NCBI RefSeq assembly: GCF_014336955.1
Contig: NZ_QRAI01000002.1
Coordinates: 186,001 to 250,000, forward strand
Origin: Saccharophagus sp. K07
Lineage (GTDB): Bacteria; Pseudomonadota; Gammaproteobacteria; Pseudomonadales; Cellvibrionaceae
Reading direction: 5' to 3'
DNA length: 64,000 bases
Shown here: positions 1-8,454 of the stretch, piece by piece
How the letters are laid out: every line of letters begins with the position of its first letter
Numbering within the stretch: the first letter of the stretch is position 1
The notes under the pieces: generated by a model
The model's input: only the letters and a program-made list of their open reading frames with translations
Told to the model about the DNA's origin: nothing
Database searches by the model: none
Made by a program: the position numbers and the translations under genes

Positions 1-2464
1 CCACGGCTTCGTTGGCTTCCCGGTCACTTTCATCCAGCCATTGGTACTTCAAACGCAGCAGCATGGCGTTGCCAGGAAAACGCTCCAGTTGCCGGTCGAC
101 ATGGGCAATGGCGAGGGGCAGGGCGCCATTTTCCGCATGGATACGCATGATGGCCTGATTGGCCTGACTGTTCAGCGGCTCGATTTGCAGCACCTGTTCA
201 TAGGCGGCCAGGGCTTCGTCTTTTTGTAATAAGTGCAGGGCAATTTCGGCGCGGATCTCATGCAGACGCACCGGTTTGCTTAAGTTCGCGGCGCGCTCCA
301 CCAATTCCTGAGCTTTTTGTGGACGGGCGGCATACAGCTGCTTTTGCGCGCAGAACAGCAAAAACTCACCGTCGTCAGGGCGTTCCTGCACGGCACGGTC
401 TAGGACGGTGAGGGCTTCTTCGGTGCGGTCCAGGCTATCCAGCGCGTAGTACAAGGACGCAGCGGGTCCGCTGGACTGGCGACCAAACTTGTCGCGCCGC
501 TGGCGCAGGAAGTTGAGGCCGGTTTCGGTTTCCTTCAGATAGCGGGCGGCGCGGAAGTAGCTGTCGGCATAAAAGTCGTAGGTATCTTCCAGACAGGTGG
601 CAAAGCGGTAGAGCTGATAGGCCTCGCGATACTTGGATTGATCCCACAACATGCAGGCGTAGGCGAACAGGGTTTGGGTATGCGTTGGACGGCGGCGCAA
701 CAGCTGGCTGAGCAGACGCTCCACGCGCTCGCTCTGGCGCTGGTCGCGCCGAAGGCGATCCGCTAAGCGTGCCAGAATCAGAAAATGACAATCCGGCTGC
801 GCCGCCAGGGATTCCAGATACGCCAGTGCCACGCTGCTCGACCCCAGCTCCAGCAGGCAATTGAGTTTGCTGAGTTGCAGGTTGATATCGTCCGGGAACA
901 GCTGCAACAGCTGCTCGACGACCGCCAATAGGGCTTGATCATCCCGGTCGTAAAACGCCAGGGTGCGGCGGCATTCCAGCGCGAGGCGATGGCCTGGGGC
1001 GAGGGCTTCAGCTTGCAGCGCGGCTTGTTCCGCGAGATCGCGCCGATTGTCCTTGAGCGCCTTATTCATCGCATACAGTTGGTCGTAAAGCGCCGAGTTG
1101 GGCAGCTCGATTCCGTCCAGGCGCACACTTTCGAACTGTGGCAATAGCACCATGCAGCGCGGGCCGGTGGAGGCGTAATAGCGGTGGCTTTGTTCGATGA
1201 GCATTTCCTGCAGGCGCGGGAAGTAGGGGTCGCGCAGGAAATAGGTGCCCATGGCCAGATCGTAACCGACGATGATCTGCAGGTGGGCGCTGCCCGGTTC
1301 CACGGTGCCCAGCAGAACCGGAATATCCCGGTCGATCAGGGCGCGCAGCACCGGCAGGGTCAGGTCGAATTCCCGCGTCAGCCAGCCGTTTTCATCACCC
1401 CAGCGGCGTTCGTCAAAGGATTGGGTGCCGCCGTAGCAGATGGCTTCGATAATGGTTTCCTGGGGGACGGGGTTGCCCCAGTAGGTGGTAATAGCAGACA
1501 TGCTTGCCGGTGCGCAGGTCATATTGCGCTGGCGCACGAAGGGCACATCCAGCACGCGGCGCTCACCTTCCTTGCGATTGCTGATCGACTGCGCCACCTG
1601 GTTATGGAAAAACTGTTTGGATTGCAGAAACGGCAGGGCTTTGTCGTATTCCTTCTGCGCGCAATAAAAATCCGCCCACATGGATTTCAGCTGGCTTTGC
1701 AAATCCCGGTCTTGCCAGGGCGGCAAGTCTTGCAGCTGTTGCAGGGTTTTTTCCGCCTCGGCGTAGCGCCGTTGCTCCATGTAAAAATCAAACAGCGCGC
1801 GGCCGATCCACCAGCTTTGCACCTGCGGCCAGACACCTTCGATCAGGGCGCTCGCGCCGGCGAGATCGTCGGCCAGTTGTAGTAAGCGCGCTTTGAACAG
1901 CAGGGCGGAGTGAAACTGCGGATGTTGCTCGATGACTTGGTCGATGGTGCCGCGAGCACCGGCATAGTCGTCCTGTGCCCGCTGGGTTTCTGCTTTGGCG
2001 AATTGGACCCAGCGGTCGCGCTCTTCTTCTGGAATGTTGGCGAGAATATCTTCCGCCGCGCCGAAATCGCGGTAGGCGTTGTAGACCTCAACTTTCTCCA
2101 GTTGCAGATACAGGCGCTCCTGGTCGTCCAGTTTGTCACTGGTTTCCAGTTGCTTGATCAAGCGCAGCGCTTGCAGCGGCCCTTTGCGGCGCAGGATCAG
2201 GGAGACGTAATAGGAGGCGAGGCGCGGTGTGTCCGGTTTGAGCCGCCACAGGCGGTAAATCAGACTGTCGCTGGCGCGTAACAGGCCCAAGTGACTCAAA
2301 ATGCGGGAGGCGAGAATGCGCAGTTCCGGTAACACCCATTCGCTGGGATTGCCCAGTCTGGCAACGCCCAGGTCGTAGGCTTGGCGGTAGAGGCCAGCTT
2401 GATAAAGATCTTCTAGTTCGTTAGTGAGGGCGTCGAGACTGCTTTGATCGGCGGTTGTATCCAT
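1..2464 (-). CDS. TPR protein with embedded C39-like cysteine peptidase domain (3' end beyond window)
   Basis: An open frame runs leftward from ATG 2464 to the window edge, about 821 codons without a stop, so the C-terminus is missing. Residues about 1-290 and 440-820 are helical, with repeated A/L/Y spacing typical of TPRs. Between them lies a C39-type peptidase-like domain: a Cys in QRNMTCAPASM (C317), a His in HLQIIVGYD (H394) and an Asp in FLRDPYF (D412), the order expected for the C39 catalytic triad. No signal peptide or membrane segment is visible, so a cytoplasmic location is likely. C39 domains usually cut double-glycine leaders in bacteriocin exporters, but no ABC exporter is adjacent. 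Some C39-like domains in TPR proteins may be non-proteolytic. Substrate unknown. The domain call is fairly secure; the function is not. Confidence 0.8.
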   Translation of the reverse strand, partial: MDTTADQSSLDALTNELEDLYQAGLYRQAYDLGVARLGNPSEWVLPELRILASRILSHLGLLRASDSLIYRLWRLKPDTPRLASYYVSLILRRKGPLQALRLIKQLETSDKLDDQERLYLQLEKVEVYNAYRDFGAAEDILANIPEEERDRWVQFAKAETQRAQDDYAGARGTIDQVIEQHPQFHSALLFKARLLQLADDLAGASALIEGVWPQVQSWWIGRALFDFYMEQRRYAEAEKTLQQLQDLPPWQDRDLQSQLKSMWADFYCAQKEYDKALPFLQSKQFFHNQVAQSISNRKEGERRVLDVPFVRQRNMTCAPASMSAITTYWGNPVPQETIIEAICYGGTQSFDERRWGDENGWLTREFDLTLPVLRALIDRDIPVLLGTVEPGSAHLQIIVGYDLAMGTYFLRDPYFPRLQEMLIEQSHRYYASTGPRCMVLLPQFESVRLDGIELPNSALYDQLYAMNKALKDNRRDLAEQAALQAEALAPGHRLALECRRTLAFYDRDDQALLAVVEQLLQLFPDDINLQLSKLNCLLELGSSSVALAYLESLAAQPDCHFLILARLADRLRRDQRQSERVERLLSQLLRRRPTHTQTLFAYACMLWDQSKYREAYQLYRFATCLEDTYDFYADSYFRAARYLKETETGLNFLRQRRDKFGRQSSGPAASLYYALDSLDRTEEALTVLDRAVQERPDDGEFLLFCAQKQLYAARPQKAQELVERAANLSKPVRLHEIRAEIALHLLQKDEALAAYEQVLQIEPLNSQANQAIMRIHAENGALPLAIAHVDRQLERFPGNAMLLRLKYQWLDESDREANEAV

Positions 2465-2563
2465 TGCTGCGCATACTCCAGAAATACAGCTTCCATTGGA
2501 TGCGCCGAAGCGTGGCGCGCTGGTGGATTCATCCGCCAGATCGCCACAGTATAGACCGCCAAA

Positions 2564-3127
2564 TCAGCCTTGGTAGACCATCCCTCGGGCCACCTCTGCC
2601 GCTCGTTCCTTACCGCACAGTACCTCCACCAGTAGCAGCGCAAACTCCATAGCGGTGCCCGGTCCCTGACTGGTGATTAATTTGCCGTCCTGCGCAACCC
2701 GCGCTTCGCTCACTTCCTCGATATATTCCGCGAGTTCTGCCTGGAAACTGGGATAGCAGGTGGCCTTGGCGGTGGGAATCAAATTGTGCCGACCCAAAAC
2801 CACGGCCGGCGAAGCGCAAATGGCAGCGATCCAGCGATCGTTATGCAATTGATCGCGCAGCAGTCGCGCCAGCAATTCGGAATCGTGCAGGTGGACTGCA
2901 CCAGGCATACCGCCGGGCAGGACGATCATGTCCCAAGTTTGGGATGCGCAGTTTTCCAGCAGTTCATCGGCCGTGAGGCGAACGCCTCGGGATGCTGTGA
3001 CGTCCGTGCGTCCGGGCATCACCGATGCGACGCACACCTTAACCTTGGCGCGGCGCAAAACGTCGATGGCGATGACGGCTTCCATTTCTTCCGTGCCATC
3101 TGCGATGGGAATCAGAACATTGGCCAT
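2564..3127 (-). CDS. yajL: DJ-1/PfpI family protein, YajL-like
   Basis: This 187-residue protein belongs to the DJ-1/ThiJ/PfpI superfamily, whose members act in oxidative stress protection and carbonyl (glyoxal adduct) repair. It has the N-terminal MANVLIPIADGTEEMEA with the conserved Glu, and the nucleophile elbow AAICASPAVVLG with the reactive Cys. Its length matches E. coli YajL and human DJ-1. The ATG at 3127 is chosen because it starts directly at the family N-terminus and follows AGAGGC; a longer frame to 3160 adds unrelated residues. It is divergent from the peroxiredoxin-glutaredoxin gene at 3232, which suggests a shared redox-stress theme. The exact subfamily is an inference. Confidence 0.88.
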   Translation of the reverse strand: MANVLIPIADGTEEMEAVIAIDVLRRAKVKVCVASVMPGRTDVTASRGVRLTADELLENCASQTWDMIVLPGGMPGAVHLHDSELLARLLRDQLHNDRWIAAICASPAVVLGRHNLIPTAKATCYPSFQAELAEYIEEVSEARVAQDGKLITSQGPGTAMEFALLLVEVLCGKERAAEVARGMVYQG

Positions 3128-3231
3128 AAATATGCCTCTGAAAAGAAAAAGGGTGGCCAATTATCTTACGCCATGGACATCAGCTCCATCGCGTCTTGGC
3201 GAACAAACAAAAACGGCGGCGGGAGTTTCTT

Positions 3232-3976
3232 ATGCATAACCAAAATCGCGAGGGTCAACGGGTTCCTAACGTTAGGTTTCGTGTATTGAAAGGGGACCGA
3301 TGGACGCAAGTCACCTCGGACGAATTATTTAACGGCAAAACTGTTGTGTTATTCGCTTTGCCCGGTGCATTTACACCTACCTGCTCCTCCGCGCATTTGC
3401 CGCGCTACCGGGATCTGGCAGCGGAGTTTCGGCGCGCTGGTGTGGATTCGGTGATCTGCCTGTCGGTCAACGATCCCTATGTGATGGCTGTGTGGGCGAC
3501 GGACCAGGGTGCGGACGATCTTCTGTTTATTCCCGACGGCAACGGCGAATTTACCGAAGGCATGGGTATGTTGGTGGATAGAGGTGAGCAGGGACTTGGC
3601 AAACGCTCTTGGCGTTATTCCATGCTGGTAAAAGATGGCGTTATCGAAAAAATGTTTATCGAGCGCGACGATCCTGACGATCCTTTTGAGGTCAGTGACG
3701 CCGACACCATGCTCGATTACATCAATCCAAAGGCAAAAAAACCGCGCCGCGTGACTTTGTTTACCAAACCGGGTTGCCCTCATTGCGCCCGCGCCAAAAA
3801 AGCTCTAAGTCAGGCAGGTTACCCCCATTGAAGAAATCGTTTTGGGCAAGTGCGGAGTGACCTATAGCTCACTGCAAGCGGTTACCGGACGCGGCACCAC
3901 ACCGCAAGTTTTTATCGATGGCCAACTGATTGGCTCCGCAGATCAGTTGCAGGAGTGGTTGGCCCAACGGGAGTAA
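3232..3976 (+). CDS. Peroxiredoxin-glutaredoxin hybrid (Prx5-Grx), split by a frameshift
   Basis: Residues 1-165 are a Prx5-type peroxiredoxin with the peroxidatic motif [14 protein letters not shown] (C51). From about 172 a glutaredoxin domain begins, with active site GCPHC (C182, C185). Such hybrids reduce peroxides using glutathione through their own glutaredoxin domain. The reading frame ends early at TGA 3829-3831, but the rest of the glutaredoxin ([20 protein letters not shown] and on) continues in another frame to TAA 3974-3976. Removing one C from the run at 3822-3826 restores [10 protein letters not shown] and a full-length domain. The start at 3232 follows GGGAG with good spacing. 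Either this is a sequence error or the glutaredoxin half is truncated in this strain. Confidence 0.85.
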
Positions 3977-4018
3977 TCTCCGGTATCCTGCCTGCCTGTT
4001 CTTGCAGGGGAGGATTCC

Positions 4019-5461
4019 ATGAAAACGCACAAAATCGATGTGGCTATTCTCGGCGCGGGCACGGCAGGACTTTCCGCATATCGCGCAGCGCTTGCGCAAA
4101 CAGATAGCGTGTTAATTATCGACGGCGGGCCACTGGGAACCACCTGCGCCAGAGTGGGATGCATGCCAAGCAAATTGCTAATCGCCGCAGCGGAAGCGGC
4201 GCATCACAGTCGTCACAGTAAAATTTTTGGCGTCATCAATCCTGCAACACACATCGACGGCAAAGCGGTCATGGCGCGGGTGCAGCGCGAGCGCGATAGA
4301 TTTGTCGGCTTTGTATTGGATTCCATCGACAAAATATCCGCTGGTCACAAAATCAGAGCTTACGGCGAATTTATCGACGATCACACCCTGCAACTGTCCA
4401 ACGGCGATCGCGTTATCGCCAAAACCATCATTATAGCCACAGGTTCACGCCCTAAAACCCAGGCGCTGGTGCAGGCGGCGGGCAAGCGTTTATTGACCAG
4501 CGATACAATTTTTGAATTGCCTGACTTGCCCAAAAAATTGGCTGTGTTTGGTCCCGGCGTCGTCGGCCTGGAATTAGGGCAGGCATTCAGCCGTTTGGGG
4601 GTGGATGTCAAACTGTTTGGTGTCAGCGGCAATCTTGCTGGTTTACACGATCCGGATGTGCGCGAATACGCCTTAAAAACTCTTGCGGAAGAATTTTATA
4701 TAGACGCAAAAGCGACTATCGAATGGCTGCGCGGCAACGATGATGGTGTAAGGATTCGTTTCGTCGATCGTTACGGCAAAACCGTGGAAGAAACCTTTGA
4801 TTACGTTTTATCGGCAACAGGTCGTATGCCGAACGTTGAGCAATTGAATCTGCGCAATACCAGCGTGAAGTGCAATGACCAAGGTATTCCAGAATTTGAT
4901 CCTTTCACTATGCAGTGCGGAAATTCCAATATTTTTATTGCCGGCGATGTCAACGCAGATCGACCTCTGCTGCACGAAGCCGCCGATGAAGGAAAAATCG
5001 CCGGTCACAACGCCGCCATTTATCCGGATTTGCGCGCTGGCTTGCGCCGTGCGCCTATTGCCGTGGTCTTCAGCGATCCGCAAATTGCCAGTGTTGGCTT
5101 GAATATCGCGCAAGTAAAACTGCGCTGTAACCAATGTTATGCCGTTGGCGAAGTCAGCTTTGAGGACCAAGGGCGCTCGCGTGTAATGGCGATGAATAAA
5201 GGATTGTTGAAAGTCTACGGCGAGCATGGCACAGGTTTATTTTTAGGTGCGGAAATGATCGGTCCACGCGCCGAACATATCGCTCATTTATTGAGTTGGG
5301 CCGTGCAGCAAAATATGACGGTGGCACATATGCTCGATATGCCGTTTTATCACCCCGTTGTCGAAGAAGGTGTGCGCACGGCCCTGCGGGATCTCAACGC
5401 TAAACTCAAAATCGGCCCGCAGGCGCCGAAAGATTGTATGGACACAGGACCAGGAGCTTAA
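4019..5461 (+). CDS. Dihydrolipoamide-dehydrogenase-like pyridine nucleotide-disulfide oxidoreductase
   Basis: This 480-residue flavoprotein has an N-terminal FAD-binding ILGAGTAGLSA, the redox-active disulfide CARVGCMPSK, a central NAD(P)-binding region (VFGPGVVGLELGQAF), the second FAD motif IFIAGDVNADRPLLHEA, and a C-terminal dimerisation domain with the His-Glu pair HPVVEEG. That is the complete class I architecture (Lpd, glutathione reductase, mercuric reductase). The signature resembles dihydrolipoyl dehydrogenases, but no lipoyl-complex genes are nearby. Its place 42 bp after the Prx-Grx hybrid suggests it may feed electrons to peroxide reduction; this is inference. The start ATG is preceded by a strong GGAGG. 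Confidence 0.88.
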   Translation: MKTHKIDVAILGAGTAGLSAYRAALAQTDSVLIIDGGPLGTTCARVGCMPSKLLIAAAEAAHHSRHSKIFGVINPATHIDGKAVMARVQRERDRFVGFVLDSIDKISAGHKIRAYGEFIDDHTLQLSNGDRVIAKTIIIATGSRPKTQALVQAAGKRLLTSDTIFELPDLPKKLAVFGPGVVGLELGQAFSRLGVDVKLFGVSGNLAGLHDPDVREYALKTLAEEFYIDAKATIEWLRGNDDGVRIRFVDRYGKTVEETFDYVLSATGRMPNVEQLNLRNTSVKCNDQGIPEFDPFTMQCGNSNIFIAGDVNADRPLLHEAADEGKIAGHNAAIYPDLRAGLRRAPIAVVFSDPQIASVGLNIAQVKLRCNQCYAVGEVSFEDQGRSRVMAMNKGLLKVYGEHGTGLFLGAEMIGPRAEHIAHLLSWAVQQNMTVAHMLDMPFYHPVVEEGVRTALRDLNAKLKIGPQAPKDCMDTGPGA

Positions 5462-5465
5462 CAAT

Positions 5466-5810
5466 ATGTTCAAAAGAATTTCTGTTATTGGATTTTTGAT
5501 ATTGACAGCGGCGTGTTCGTCCAATCGCTCCGATTTTGACACGCTTTGCAAACAATTTACGCTGCTCGTCAATTCTGCAGAATACCCGAATTTAAGTTCA
5601 GAAGAGCGTGCAGAAAAATTGGATGCAATGCTTCTCGTTAATCTCAAAACGACCTCTAATGCCTATATAGCGTGGGATGCAATTCGCAATGCAACTCCCG
5701 TTGAACGCGCTGTTTTATATCATGAAGCAGCTCTGAGCACAGGAATCAACGCGTGGAATTGTCCTGCGATAATTGAACATGGGCATGAAGTGGGATCAGC
5801 GCACGATTAA
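5466..5810 (+). CDS. Small putative lipoprotein
   Basis: A 114-residue protein begins 4 bp after the flavoprotein stop. It has a short lipoprotein signal ending in LTAAC (C17), followed by a mostly helical globular part with two Cys (DTLCKQF and NAWNCPA). I do not recognise a family. ATG 5466 is chosen because it starts the signal peptide; the longer frame upstream overlaps the preceding gene. The tight spacing suggests co-transcription with the flavoprotein. Function unknown. Confidence 0.7.
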   Translation: MFKRISVIGFLILTAACSSNRSDFDTLCKQFTLLVNSAEYPNLSSEERAEKLDAMLLVNLKTTSNAYIAWDAIRNATPVERAVLYHEAALSTGINAWNCPAIIEHGHEVGSAHD

Positions 5811-5990
5811 TCGCAGATTTTTGGAACGACAACGGAGTGTAATGATTTGTAACAGAGTCGTTCTCCGTAGTCCTAGGGGGTATATCCTGTGATCCCCGCT
5901 TACGCCGCGAAAATTTTTCGGGAGACTGTCGAATCCATAGAACAGCGATCGACTAAGGGATAAATTCAACGCAATTGAGAGGATATCGTC
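5811..5990 (+). other. Intergenic region with imperfect hairpin
   Basis: This 180-bp gap holds the arms ACGGAG (about 5831) and CTCCGT (about 5864), which could pair. There is no clear T-run, so a terminator call is weak. A promoter for the SRPBCC gene is expected here, but I see no convincing -35/-10 pair. Confidence 0.3.
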
Positions 5991-6437
5991 ATGTCAAATA
6001 CGGTTAAGTTACACCGCGTTTTTGTTTCCACTCCCGCTAAGATTTATCGCGCGTTCGTCGACCCCGCCGCGTTTACCCGCTGGTTGCCGCCCAGAGGTTT
6101 TATCGCCACCCTACACGAGCAGAATCCTGTGGTCGGCGGCGCCTGGCGCATGAGTTTCACCAATTTTTCGACGGGTAAAAGCGAATCATTTGGCGGCGTG
6201 TACAAAGAATTGGTGCCGGGCAAGCGGGTGAGTTATACCGCGACCTTTGACGATGCGGGTCTGCCGGGTGAAATGACAACGACGGTGGATATTCGCGAAG
6301 TATCCTGCGGAGTGGAAATCAACATTGTGCAGGATGGTATTCCAGACGTAATTCCGGTGGAGGCCTGCTATTTAGGGTGGCAAGAATCTCTGCAATTTCT
6401 GCAAGCCATAGTTGAACCTGAAATTCCGGATGAATAA
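5991..6437 (+). CDS. SRPBCC (AHSA1-like) family protein
   Basis: This 148-residue protein has the START/Bet v1-like AHSA1 pattern: the N-terminal KIYRAFVDPAAFTRWLPP, then GGAWRMSF, an ELVPGKRVSYTATFDD strand, and the C-terminal helix GWQESLQFLQAIVE. These proteins have a hydrophobic cavity and are often encoded beside ArsR regulators or transporters. Here it lies 27 bp before an ABC exporter ATPase and may belong to the same operon. An AGAGGA-like ribosome site precedes the ATG. The ligand is unknown. Confidence 0.85.
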   Translation: MSNTVKLHRVFVSTPAKIYRAFVDPAAFTRWLPPRGFIATLHEQNPVVGGAWRMSFTNFSTGKSESFGGVYKELVPGKRVSYTATFDDAGLPGEMTTTVDIREVSCGVEINIVQDGIPDVIPVEACYLGWQESLQFLQAIVEPEIPDE

Positions 6438-6464
6438 TCGATTTTGCCGAAAGCAAGGAAATTT

Positions 6465-7412
6465 ATGAATTACGCAATTGAAACCAATGATTTGCGCAAA
6501 ACTTTTGGTGATACCCATGCAGTGGATGGTATCAGCTTGAGCGTCGCCAAAGGCTCTGTGTTCGGTCTGTTGGGACCTAACGGCGCAGGCAAAACCACCA
6601 CGGTGCGCCTGCTCGCCACCTTGCTGTCACCCAGCGGCGGCAGCGCCCGTGTATTGGGACATGACTTGGCGACGGAAGGCGCTGCCATTCGCAGCAAAGT
6701 GAGTTTGACCGGTCAGTTCGCTTCGGTCGATGAAGATCTGACCGGCTACGAAAATCTGATTCTGGTCTCGCGTCTATTGGGGCATAGCTGGCGCGACTCC
6801 AAACAAAGGGCAGGCGAATTACTTAACGCGTTTGATTTGGCAGAGGCGGCCGGGCGTCAAGTGCGCACCTATTCCGGCGGTATGCGCCGACGCCTCGATA
6901 TTGCAGCCAGTTTGATTATCACACCGGAAATTTTGTTTCTGGATGAGCCGACCACCGGACTGGATCCGCGCAGTCGCAATCAGGTTTGGGATATGGTGCG
7001 CGATATAGCGGCGATCGGTACTACGGTGTTGTTGACCACGCAATATCTGGAAGAGGCTGATCAACTCGCCGATCGTTTAGCGGTGATTGATCACGGAAAA
7101 TTAATTGCCGAAGGCACCAGTCGCGAATTAAAAGCGTCTGTTGGCAGCGGCACTTTAAAAATTCACCTGCAAGATCCATCGCAAAGACTTTCCGCGGAAG
7201 CTTTATTGCAATTGGTTGGCGCCAATCCTGCACAAGCCACTACGGAAGGATTGAGTATCCAAGTGCCCGATCCTGCAGAGGCGATGCGTATATTGCAAGC
7301 GTTGGAAAATGCGGGAATTGGTGTGGCGGAATTCTCTCTGGGATCGCCCAGTCTCGACGAAGTATTTTTTGCGCTTACAGGAAAATCACAAGAAAGCTCG
7401 GAGGCAATATGA
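6465..7412 (+). CDS. ABC transporter ATP-binding protein, DrrA-like
   Basis: This ATPase (315 residues) has Walker A GPNGAGKTT, the signature YSGGMRRRLDIA, Walker B ILFLDEPTTGLD, a switch His in the LLTTQYLEEAD segment region, and the C-terminal extension typical of daunorubicin-resistance DrrA proteins. It powers export by the membrane subunit encoded next, with ATGA overlap at 7409-7412. ATG 6465 is preferred over the upstream TTG at 6444 because AAGGAA lies 6 bases before it and NYAIETNDLRKTFGD is the normal start of the family. The substrate cannot be read from sequence; drugs or lipids are typical. Confidence 0.92.
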   Translation: MNYAIETNDLRKTFGDTHAVDGISLSVAKGSVFGLLGPNGAGKTTTVRLLATLLSPSGGSARVLGHDLATEGAAIRSKVSLTGQFASVDEDLTGYENLILVSRLLGHSWRDSKQRAGELLNAFDLAEAAGRQVRTYSGGMRRRLDIAASLIITPEILFLDEPTTGLDPRSRNQVWDMVRDIAAIGTTVLLTTQYLEEADQLADRLAVIDHGKLIAEGTSRELKASVGSGTLKIHLQDPSQRLSAEALLQLVGANPAQATTEGLSIQVPDPAEAMRILQALENAGIGVAEFSLGSPSLDEVFFALTGKSQESSEAI

Positions 7413-8230
7413 ACAGTCCGATCCAGAATCAACCAATAAATGGAATTTTGAGCCAGCACACCAAACCTAAACCATTAAATACGTTTTCCGCTGCAATGGC
7501 TTTGGGTTGGCGCGCGCTGTTAAAAATCAAGCATGTCCCTTTTCAGCTGTTTGATGTCACCGTATTTCCGCTGATGATGACTTTGATGTTCACCTATTTA
7601 TTCGGCGGCGCATTGGCAGGTTCGCCGCAGGAATATATTCAATATTTGCTGCCGGGAATTTTGGTGCAGACGATTTTGTTTATTACGGTGTACACAGGTG
7701 TCGGTTTGAATACGGATATTAGTAAAGGTATTTATGACCGTTTCCGTTCCATGCCCATTTGGCCTTCTGCGCCGGTATTTGGCGCATTGTTGGGCGATGT
7801 GCTGCGTTATTCCATCGCAGCGATTATGGTGTTGGGGTTGGGTTTTATTCTCGGTTTTCGCCCGCAGGGAGGTTTGCTTGGCGTAATTTTAGCGGTTGTG
7901 CTGGTACAAATTTTTGCGTCGAGTCTGGCGTGGATTTGGATCATCGTTGGCATGTTGGTGAAATCGCCGGAATCGGTGATGACCACCAGCTTTTTATTTT
8001 TATTCCCGCTGACTTTTGCCAGTAATGTATTCGTCGACCCCGCGACTATGCCTGGATGGTTGCAAGCATTTGTCAGCGTCAATCCCGTTACTCAACTTGC
8101 CAATGCTTCTCGCGGCTTGATGCACGGCGCACCGGATATCAGCAGTATCGTGTGGGTATTGATTGCTACCGCAATCATTACAGCGATTTTTGCTCCGATT
8201 GCGTTACGTATGTATCACCGGGAGCGTTAA
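7409..8230 (+). CDS. ABC-2 type transporter permease, DrrB-like
   Basis: A 273-residue integral membrane protein with about six hydrophobic segments follows a soluble N-terminus of about 35 residues. The segments PLMMTLMFTYLFGGAL and LLPGILVQTILF, and the conserved region SFLFLFPLTFASNVFVDPATMPGWLQ, match the ABC-2 / DrrB family. It overlaps the ATPase gene by 4 bp (ATGA), so the pair is translationally coupled and forms an exporter. Substrate unknown. Confidence 0.92.
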   Translation: MNSPIQNQPINGILSQHTKPKPLNTFSAAMALGWRALLKIKHVPFQLFDVTVFPLMMTLMFTYLFGGALAGSPQEYIQYLLPGILVQTILFITVYTGVGLNTDISKGIYDRFRSMPIWPSAPVFGALLGDVLRYSIAAIMVLGLGFILGFRPQGGLLGVILAVVLVQIFASSLAWIWIIVGMLVKSPESVMTTSFLFLFPLTFASNVFVDPATMPGWLQAFVSVNPVTQLANASRGLMHGAPDISSIVWVLIATAIITAIFAPIALRMYHRER

Positions 8231-8454
8231 TCAATCCTCTTTTTTTATTCCCCGCGCCGCTACATAAAAGGAATTTGCTGTAGCGGCCCACCTTATAGTC
8301 ATAAATTCACGTCATTTTTTGCAATGATTTGCTCATTTCCCTGTACTAATTTGATCGAACGATAGGACTATGAAGCGCGCCACAGAAGTTTTTGCGGAAC
8401 GAGGTATTTTCTGGACTGTTAGTCCGGATCAACAATAACAACATTGGTAATTAT

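Noticed and set aside
435-860. Separate minus-strand gene of 141 codons
   Set aside because: It is out of frame within the longer TPR/C39 reading frame, which is open across the whole segment and carries the motifs.
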